From Vulcanimicrobiota bacterium (GTDB lineage: Bacteria; Vulcanimicrobiota; Vulcanimicrobiia; Vulcanimicrobiales; Vulcanimicrobiaceae), in contig JACRUB010000098.1 of the NCBI GenBank assembly GCA_014305015.1, positions 1-20,752 on the forward strand: DNA of 20,752 nt. The letters run 5' to 3'. The notes under the pieces are model-generated. The model ran no database searches, was not told the origin of the DNA, and worked only from the letters and a program-made list of their open reading frames with translations. A program made the translations under genes and the position numbers. Of this stretch, positions 15,512 through 20,752 are shown one piece after another. Position 1 is the first letter of the stretch; each line of letters starts with the position of its first letter.

Positions 15512-16263
15512 GCAATATCATTGCGAAGCTTGACAATGTCACGATGCGCTACGGCGATAAAGTCATTCTGCAAAATTGCTCACTCGATGTGGTAGAAGGC
15601 GCGATTACGTGCATCATCGGTCTTTCAGGTGCCGGAAAATCGACGATCTTACGTTTGCTCAACGGCTTGCGCAAACCCGATGAAGGCCACGTGTACGTCA
15701 AAGGCGTGGACATTTGCCACATGCCCGAAACGAAGCTCATCAATTTTCGCAGTGCGATCGGGTTTGCATTTCAGTTTGCTGCGCTCTTCGATTCGATGAC
15801 GATTGGAGAGAACGTCTCGCTGCCGCTGCGCGAGCATTCTAAGATGAGCGAAGAAGAAATCGAGAAGACCGCGCGCGCGACGCTCGAGAGTGTCGGCCTC
15901 GAGCAGACGTTCAACAGCATGCCGAGCGAGCTCTCGGGCGGAATGATCAAGCGGGCGGGCTTTGCGCGCGCCGTCGTGACCAATCCCGATATCGTGCTCT
16001 ACGACGAACCGACAACGGGGCTGGATCCGATCGTGACGCATCTTTTAACCGATACGATCAAGCGCTTGCGTGCCCAGCTTAACGGCACTGCGGTCGTTAT
16101 TTCGCACGACCTGCAGAGTATTTACATGATGGCTGATTATATCGGCATGATTTTCGAGGGCGCGATCATCGCCTATGGGACCGTGGACGAACTCAAGAAA
16201 TCCATGAACCCAATCGTTCAGCAATTTCTACAGGGCAGCGAAGTGGGGCCTATTCCCCTATGA
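15508..16263 (+). CDS. mlaF: MlaF-family ABC transporter ATP-binding protein
   Basis: This is the cytoplasmic ATPase that powers the MlaE permease. It shows Walker A GLSGAGKST (about residue 38), a Q-loop region FAFQFAALFDSMTIGENV, the signature ELSGGMIKRAGFARA (about residue 142), Walker B IVLYDEPTTGLDP and the switch His in VVISHDL. The start is TTG at 15508-15510, overlapping the mlaE stop (TTGA). This gives the usual N-terminus SNIIAKLDNVTMRYGDKVIL; no upstream ATG exists in this frame without entering mlaE. At 251 residues the length is normal for Mkl/MlaF proteins. Confidence 0.95.
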   Translation: MSNIIAKLDNVTMRYGDKVILQNCSLDVVEGAITCIIGLSGAGKSTILRLLNGLRKPDEGHVYVKGVDICHMPETKLINFRSAIGFAFQFAALFDSMTIGENVSLPLREHSKMSEEEIEKTARATLESVGLEQTFNSMPSELSGGMIKRAGFARAVVTNPDIVLYDEPTTGLDPIVTHLLTDTIKRLRAQLNGTAVVISHDLQSIYMMADYIGMIFEGAIIAYGTVDELKKSMNPIVQQFLQGSEVGPIPL

Positions 16264-16286
16264 CGCGAATAGGCTAAGGAGGCATT

Positions 16287-17915
16287 ATGTCTAGACAAGC
16301 ACAGGTCGGCGCGTTTTCGATTATGGCGTTACTGCTTCTCTTCGGTTTGTTCTTCATCATCACCGACTTTGCGACGCGCCATACCGGCTACCGGGTCGGC
16401 ATCCACTTCAATTCGGCGGCGGGCCTCCACTCCGGAGCGCTCGTCTACTTCAGCGGTGTAACGGTTGGCACGGTTGATTCGATTGTGCTTTTGCCCGATA
16501 ACACCGTGGACGTCGTCCTTGCCGTAAATAAGGACGTCGATATTCCACGCAATTCGAAGTTTCTTATTCAAGCGCCGCTTACGGGCGATCCGAGCCTCTT
16601 AATCGTACCCCCGCTTCCGCCGGTACGCCCCGTCGGCATGACCGGCCCGACGCCCGCGCCCGCCGCACAACCGGTCTTAGAGCGCAAGCTCTTACCGGTG
16701 GATCAACAGCCACAAGGCACGAATAGCGCGACAATCGGCGACCTCCTCGAACAGGGTCAGGGCGAGGTAAAACGTCTCGATGCGATGCTTGCGGATTTGC
16801 AGAAGCGCGAGCCGTTGTTGCTCAACAAGCTCCAAGACACGATGGACAATGCAAATGCGCTGACGGTTACAGCTAATCGTTCGGTGCAAAACCTCTCATC
16901 GCAAGCGCAAGAGATTGCCTCTCAGCTTCAAGACACGGTGACGAAGGCGGGCAATAATGTGGTGACGCTTACGGGGACGCTAAATTCAACGGTCGCGCAG
17001 AGTTCAGGCAAGGTCGATACCTTGCTTACGAGTCTGAATTCGACCGCTGTTTCGCTGAACCAGTCGGTCGATTCGCTCAAGAGCCTTGCCACCAACAAGG
17101 AGCTCAAGCAGAACATCCTCGACACGACTCGCAATATCGCGCAGACCACACAAACAATCGCGTACTTGACAAACGACTTGCGCCAAATAACCGGGAACCC
17201 GCAAACCCAGAATCAAGTGCGCGATACGGTTGCGAATCTCGATGCAACAATGCAAAAGGCCAACTCGCTGCTGGGAACGTTGGGCGGCACAAGCAACGTG
17301 TACGGCGTCGACCCGAAGGCCACGCCATATCCCGTCAATTATCCCTTACCGAGCGGCGCTCCACCGCTGCCGGCAAGAATCCCCGGCTCATCCCCGGGCC
17401 CGGTTGTGAACGAACCGAACGCCGGTCCGACAAACACGCCCAAAAATATCGGCAACAAGCTCGGCGGGCTCGCAAAGAATCTTTTTGCGGTGCAAGTTCG
17501 CGTCGGCGTGCTAAATAATCAGCGCATCGTGAGCAGCAATCCTAATCCATTGCTCTCGGCGGACAAGGGACCGTATACGGACTTCAATTTGATTCTGTTG
17601 CCAAAGAGCAGCACGAGTTTCATGGTTGGCGCGAACGATATCGGCGCGCGCTCGACACTGAACTTTGCGATGCTTAAGTCATTCGGCAACAGCTTGCGGA
17701 TCGGCGGCGGCGTTCTCTACTCGCGTCTCGGCGTTATCGGCAAGTACGATGCGCAACGCTTTGGACTCGAGGGGCGGCTCTATGACTTGCGGCGTCCGAC
17801 GCTCGATACGTATCTCAATCTCAACGTCGCTTCATTCTCGTCTATTTTCTTCGGATACCGCGATATAACGCGTCCGGAGCGCCGTGCCACCCTCGGACTC
17901 CAATTGCAGTTCTAA
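16287..17915 (+). CDS. mlaD: Long MlaD/MCE protein with helical stalk and C-terminal beta-rich domain
   Basis: MCE proteins form hexameric periplasmic rings or tubes that carry lipids. Here a membrane anchor (about residues 8-28) is followed by one MCE domain (33-111), a Pro/Ala linker, a long Gln/Asn/Thr/Leu helical region (about 148-335) and a Pro-rich hinge (338-382). A final 145-residue beta-rich domain includes LRIGGGVLYSRLGVIGKYDA and FGLEGRLYDL and ends in LGLQLQF. Terminal Phe is typical of outer-membrane beta proteins. At 542 residues it is far longer than proteobacterial MlaD (about 180 aa). AAGGAGG at 16276-16282 marks the ATG. It may bridge the inner and outer membranes; this is inferred. 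Confidence 0.92.
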   Translation: MSRQAQVGAFSIMALLLLFGLFFIITDFATRHTGYRVGIHFNSAAGLHSGALVYFSGVTVGTVDSIVLLPDNTVDVVLAVNKDVDIPRNSKFLIQAPLTGDPSLLIVPPLPPVRPVGMTGPTPAPAAQPVLERKLLPVDQQPQGTNSATIGDLLEQGQGEVKRLDAMLADLQKREPLLLNKLQDTMDNANALTVTANRSVQNLSSQAQEIASQLQDTVTKAGNNVVTLTGTLNSTVAQSSGKVDTLLTSLNSTAVSLNQSVDSLKSLATNKELKQNILDTTRNIAQTTQTIAYLTNDLRQITGNPQTQNQVRDTVANLDATMQKANSLLGTLGGTSNVYGVDPKATPYPVNYPLPSGAPPLPARIPGSSPGPVVNEPNAGPTNTPKNIGNKLGGLAKNLFAVQVRVGVLNNQRIVSSNPNPLLSADKGPYTDFNLILLPKSSTSFMVGANDIGARSTLNFAMLKSFGNSLRIGGGVLYSRLGVIGKYDAQRFGLEGRLYDLRRPTLDTYLNLNVASFSSIFFGYRDITRPERRATLGLQLQF

Positions 17916-17925
17916 TCGGTAAGGT

Positions 17926-18867
17926 ATGATCGAACCGAAGCTAAAGATCGGCATTATTGGGGCGGGCGCGATGGGAACGCTCTTCGGATACCACCTCGCA
18001 CAATCGTGCGAGGTCACGATGCTCGACCGCAATCAAGAGTTGCTCGAAGCAATCGGCGGTGACGGCTTATCTGTAAACGATGCGCCGCGGCGGCGCGTCT
18101 CGGTTGCTAGGAATGTCTCGCAGCTGTTTGGATCCTCCGTCTTGTTTTTGTTCGTTAAAGCGGTCGACACGCTCAATGCGTTGCGGCCCTTTGCCGGTCA
18201 ACTCAATCCGGCAACCCCGATCGTTTCGCTGCAAAACGGCGTCGGCAACGAAGATGCCATCAAGACCGCGCTCGGCGGAGCCGTGCCCGTCGTCCTTGGA
18301 ATTACGACGGAATCATCGCTCAGCTTGGGGCCGGGCAGCGTGCGAAGCTCTGAAGCCGGCACGACGATCTTAGGATCCGGCGGAGCGGCACCGGAAACAT
18401 CGCGTCGCATGGCCGGATTGCTCGCCCAGAGCGGGCTGCATGCCTCCGTCGTTTACGATATTCGCCCGCATTTGTGGGGAAAGCTCGTTGCCAACGCGGC
18501 GATCAATGCGATCAGTGCACTCTTGGATTGCGAAGCCGGCGCGATTCCCGCGGACGCGAATGCGGCGCGACTTGCGCAGGCAATTGCCCGCGAAGCGGCC
18601 ACGGTCGCAGCCGGCTTGCGAATCAACCTCCCGTTTAGCGATCCGTGGCAATACGTCACCGAAATAATCTCAGTCGGCGCGGATTCAAAGAGCTCTATGG
18701 CCTTCGATCTCGAGATGGGTCATCCAACGGAGATCGATCACATCAACGGCGCCATCGTGGCAGCCGGCCGCCGCATCGGCGTCGCAACGCCCTACAACGA
18801 CGCGACCGTTCGATTGATCAAAGCAAAAGAGGCATTGCTAAAGATTCCGGTACGCGCCGCGATTTAA
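17926..18867 (+). CDS. panE: 2-dehydropantoate 2-reductase-family protein (PanE/ApbA)
   Basis: The enzyme would reduce ketopantoate to pantoate with NADPH, a step to pantothenate and coenzyme A. The Rossmann motif IGIIGAGAMGTLFGYHLA is at the N-terminus. FLFVKAVDT and SLQNGVGNEDA match the NADPH and substrate regions. The catalytic Lys lies in HLWGKLVANAAINAISAL (about residue 186), and the conserved C-terminal SSMAFDLEMG...TEIDHINGA carries the substrate-binding Glu (about residue 269). The length of 313 aa fits. It starts 10 bases after mlaD, so it is probably co-transcribed. The family includes other 2-keto-acid reductases, so substrate is likely but not certain. Its stop overlaps the stop of the convergent gene. 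Confidence 0.88.
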   Translation: MIEPKLKIGIIGAGAMGTLFGYHLAQSCEVTMLDRNQELLEAIGGDGLSVNDAPRRRVSVARNVSQLFGSSVLFLFVKAVDTLNALRPFAGQLNPATPIVSLQNGVGNEDAIKTALGGAVPVVLGITTESSLSLGPGSVRSSEAGTTILGSGGAAPETSRRMAGLLAQSGLHASVVYDIRPHLWGKLVANAAINAISALLDCEAGAIPADANAARLAQAIAREAATVAAGLRINLPFSDPWQYVTEIISVGADSKSSMAFDLEMGHPTEIDHINGAIVAAGRRIGVATPYNDATVRLIKAKEALLKIPVRAAI

Positions 18868-19619
18868 CGAACGCCATCGAGCGGCCAGAATCCATAAATC
18901 GCCCGGCCCGCTTCAAGATCCCAGAAACGTGTGGCGTTATCGCCGACCCCGTAGACCATCGCAAACGGCACGTCGCGCGAAAGAATTGCGCGCACCAGAC
19001 GCGCAAAATCGCGCTGCGACATCCAGGTTGCAGCATATCGCTTAAACTTTTGTTCTTCGCTCAGATTTAACCAGCCCGAAGACTCGCGGACGGTCTCGTG
19101 TGTGGGATCGTCGGCGCCGGTGATGGAACCGATGCGCACGCACGCCACTTGCATTCCGTACTGATCGCTGTAATAGCGGCCGAGCACTTCGCCGAAGGCT
19201 TTCCAAACGCCGTACAGTCCGTCCGGACGATAGGGGTCTTCAGTGCCGATCACGCGCCCGAATCCAGCTTCGTATATCTGCGGAGCGTTCTCGACTTCGT
19301 TCATTCCAACCGCATGGTTGGAGCTGGCAAAAATGATGCGCCGCAGACCATTTTGGCGGGCTGCTTCATAGACGTTGTATGTGCCGCCGATGTTCGTCCC
19401 GTACACGTCTTCCCACGACGCGTCGACCGCGACACTGCCTGCGAGATGGATCACTGTCTCACAGCCCGCAAGGGCGGCCCGCATTGCTTCAAAATCCCGA
19501 ACGTCCGCATTGATGTCGGCGTCTCGCAAATCAATACGAACGACGTTATGATCAACCGCGAGATCAGCGCACAACCGCTTTCCGATGGTCCCGCCCGAGC
19601 CGGTTACCGCAAGTTTCAT
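18864..19619 (-). CDS. NAD-dependent epimerase/dehydratase, uronate dehydrogenase-like
   Basis: This is an extended short-chain dehydrogenase. It has the dinucleotide motif TGSGGTIG at residues 6-13, IHLAGSVAVDASWEDVYGTN, the catalytic Ser region FASSNHAVGMNE (Ser 100) and YGVWK with catalytic Tyr 136 and Lys 140. The SSNHAVG motif and the 251-residue length resemble uronate dehydrogenases, which oxidise galacturonate or glucuronate to aldarolactones; a sugar-nucleotide epimerase role is possible but those are usually longer. I start at the ATG of 19617-19619 because MKLAVTGSGG is a normal N-terminus. The frame stays open upstream to 19871 but that 84-residue extension is Arg-rich and non-coding in character. 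No clear Shine-Dalgarno is present. Confidence 0.85.
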   Translation of the reverse strand: MKLAVTGSGGTIGKRLCADLAVDHNVVRIDLRDADINADVRDFEAMRAALAGCETVIHLAGSVAVDASWEDVYGTNIGGTYNVYEAARQNGLRRIIFASSNHAVGMNEVENAPQIYEAGFGRVIGTEDPYRPDGLYGVWKAFGEVLGRYYSDQYGMQVACVRIGSITGADDPTHETVRESSGWLNLSEEQKFKRYAATWMSQRDFARLVRAILSRDVPFAMVYGVGDNATRFWDLEAGRAIYGFWPLDGVR

Positions 19620-19831
19620 ACAGGCTGCGAATCGGCGACGGACGCGGCACGCCATGAAGGAGAAGCGGTCAGTGTAGCCATGAACCCGCGCTTCGATAAA
19701 GGGGAAAGAACGGCCCGTCTTACGACACTCCTCGTGGGGCGCGGCGACGGTTCTTCGCCGGGGCCGCCAAGATTCACGTACACGACATGCCCGCTCGGGT
19801 GTGTACCTCGATCGTGGGCCCCGACCTAGCC

Positions 19832-19864
19832 GTGCGGTTCTCAAAGACTCGCAGTGAGCCGCAC
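19832..19864. repeat. Hairpin-forming inverted repeat
   Basis: GTGCGG (19832-19837) pairs with CCGCAC (19859-19864), and after a two-base bulge CTCA (19840-19843) pairs with TGAG (19855-19858), leaving an 11-base loop. It is a stable stem in the gap upstream of the dehydrogenase but has no T-run on either side. It may be RNA structure or chance. Confidence 0.35.
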
Positions 19865-19891
19865 CCGGCATTCACTTTCTTCTTGCCTTCC

Positions 19892-19905
19892 ATGCAAACT
19901 TGCAT
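19892..19905. repeat. Perfect inverted repeat ATGCAA-AC-TTGCAT
   Basis: Two 6-bp perfect arms are separated by two bases, an arrangement typical of a dimeric repressor site. It lies 270 bases upstream of the dehydrogenase start and overlaps the start codon of the small ORF described in this gap. No promoter boxes are evident next to it. Confidence 0.3.
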
Positions 19906-20006
19906 CTGAAGAGCGCCCGTTGTGAGATGGTGGCCGCGCCCAACGGCAAGGGCGTCAGCACAAAGAACAATCCTAGTACAATCGCTACGATCGTACGGTG
20001 AGCCCT

Positions 20007-20732
20007 CTACATTTGCGGGACGAGGCGTAAGAGGCGAATGTTTCCGATGCCCACGCGCACGATGACGGAATGTGTTCCGCCGGCGCCGATCTTTCCGACA
20101 ATCGACTCCGAATCGCTGTGCGCTTTGCCGTGCAGATCGAAATCGGTGAAAATGATCCCGTGCTCCGTATGCAAATCCACACGCGCGTTCGCAGTGGCGG
20201 GCACGTAGACTTCCACGTCACCCTGGCCAGAATGGAAGTGCAGGTCGCCAGGCCAGTTTACATCCCCAAAAAGAACAGAGATATTTCCGTGCGCCGTGCT
20301 CGCATTCGCGTAGCTCGGAATTTGAATTTTGATATCGCCTTCGGTATCGACCGCATCGATGGGGCCCGGAACGTCCGAGACGAGGATGTCGCCCTTTGCC
20401 ACGTCGAGCTGGGCGCGCACGCCGGCCGGGACACGAACCAGAAGATCCGTCGACGGCGCGTCTCGAGGCGGCGGACAAGTAACGGGACAGGTTGTGAGCA
20501 TTCGCGCGAGCCGAACGACGGCAATACCCGCCATGGAGGCACTCTTCGCAGAGATCGTGTAGCGGTTTTTCGGATCGGCTGCGGCCGGAGGGTAGGCTGC
20601 AACCTTGCCCTTGCCAAGAATGACGTGTAATGTTCCCGAGTCGAGCGTTCCTGTCTGCATCACGGCGCCCTGATCGGTCGAACAGGCGCACAGCCCGAGC
20701 AGCAAAAGAATGGAGCGAAACCGCCGCGTCAT
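20007..20732 (-). CDS. DUF4097-like beta-repeat lipoprotein
   Basis: The 241-residue product begins with a signal peptide MTRRFRSILLLLGLCAC, whose Cys 17 after Leu-Cys-Ala is a slightly unusual lipobox. After about 100 residues it shows repeating short beta units in the style of DUF4097/DUF4098 putative adhesins: KGDILVSDVPGPIDAVDTEG, DIKIQIPSYANASTAHGN, ISVLFGDVNWPGDLHFHSGQ and GDVEVYVPATANARVDLHT. Such domains form a right-handed beta-solenoid; their role is poorly known. It would sit in the periplasm or at the cell surface. The start at 20730-20732 is supported by the signal peptide; no Shine-Dalgarno is visible in the 20 bases left before the window edge. Confidence 0.75.
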   Translation of the reverse strand: MTRRFRSILLLLGLCACSTDQGAVMQTGTLDSGTLHVILGKGKVAAYPPAAADPKNRYTISAKSASMAGIAVVRLARMLTTCPVTCPPPRDAPSTDLLVRVPAGVRAQLDVAKGDILVSDVPGPIDAVDTEGDIKIQIPSYANASTAHGNISVLFGDVNWPGDLHFHSGQGDVEVYVPATANARVDLHTEHGIIFTDFDLHGKAHSDSESIVGKIGAGGTHSVIVRVGIGNIRLLRLVPQM

Positions 20733-20752
20733 AGGATGTTCAACAATTGCTT

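Larger units (their letters stand above)
19620..20006 (-). other. Gap of 387 bp with possible remnant of a small secreted protein
   Basis: No intact gene is seen. On the minus strand, directly after the DUF4097-like stop, one frame encodes a hydrophobic stretch TIVAIVLGLFFVLTPLPLGA like a signal peptide, but has no standard start codon. A second frame (ATG 19903-19905 to TGA 19774-19776) encodes 43 residues including MQVCMEGKKKVNAGCGSLRV and GPTIEVHTRAG. A third continues with VVYVNLGGPGEEP. Together they could be one small gene broken by two frameshifts, or chance open frames in GC-rich DNA. The gap would also hold the promoter and leader of the downstream dehydrogenase, which I could not identify. 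Confidence 0.3.

Noticed and set aside
19098..19829. Long plus-strand open frame opposite the dehydrogenase
   Set aside because: It mirrors a well-supported minus-strand gene and shows no domain, signal or ribosome site of its own.
19620..19871. 84-residue N-terminal extension of the dehydrogenase
   Set aside because: The Rossmann motif belongs at the N-terminus (MKLAVTGSGG), and the extension is Arg-rich and looks like translated non-coding GC-rich DNA.
1..20752. tRNA, rRNA, CRISPR arrays, IS elements or attachment sites
   Set aside because: I looked for cloverleaf-like segments, regularly spaced repeats, transposase genes and terminal inverted repeats and found none that I could support by eye.

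Overview
The window is about 20.7 kb of chromosomal, moderately GC-rich bacterial DNA, densely coded with short intergenic gaps. It comes from a diderm (outer-membrane) bacterium: it carries an MlaE/MlaF/MlaD-type MCE lipid-transport operon, an outer-membrane beta-barrel-like protein and two lipoprotein-like proteins. It also has a full-length NFACT/RqcH-type protein, which Proteobacteria generally lack. That mix fits a diderm of the Terrabacteria side. The Eremiobacterota (WPS-2) lineage is my guess from gene content and style, and I cannot confirm it without a search. I see no phage, IS element, CRISPR array, rRNA or tRNA.

Layout. (1) 1-2046: the 3' part of an NRAMP divalent-metal transporter, then a damaged-looking small gene and a secreted beta-barrel-like protein whose C-terminal part lies in another frame. 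(2) 2154-5849: divergent genes for the NFACT ribosome-quality-control protein and the Kup potassium transporter. (3) 5933-8673: a housekeeping run of gmk, rpoZ and glmS. (4) 8719-13654: a regulatory island made of an RsbW-like HATPase, a degenerate HD-GYP protein, a small lipoprotein, a very large MalT/LuxR-type ATPase regulator broken by an apparent frameshift, and a divergent STAS (RsbV-like) protein. (5) 13667-18867: a tightly packed operon of rph, a small coiled-coil protein, mlaE, mlaF, mlaD and a panE-like gene, with overlapping start/stop codons. (6) 18864-20732: on the minus strand, a uronate-dehydrogenase-like SDR, a gap with traces of a decayed secreted peptide, and a DUF4097-like beta-repeat lipoprotein.

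How they work together. The Mla block would form an inner-membrane ABC importer/exporter (MlaE permease, MlaF ATPase) coupled to a long MCE protein. That MCE protein has an inner-membrane anchor, a helical stalk and a C-terminal beta-rich domain ending in Phe, so it may span the periplasm. In the regulatory island the HATPase and STAS proteins have the parts of an anti-sigma/anti-anti-sigma partner switch, but no sigma factor is visible. The HD-GYP protein has lost most metal ligands, which suggests a sensor or scaffold rather than a c-di-GMP hydrolase.

Most notable sequence-level observations: a likely leaderless promoter for the HATPase; a perfect 19-bp palindrome next to a promoter of the lipoprotein/HD-GYP operon; the frameshift that separates Walker A from the rest of the LuxR-type ATPase; and a cluster of frame breaks in dispensable-looking genes while all core genes nearby are intact.
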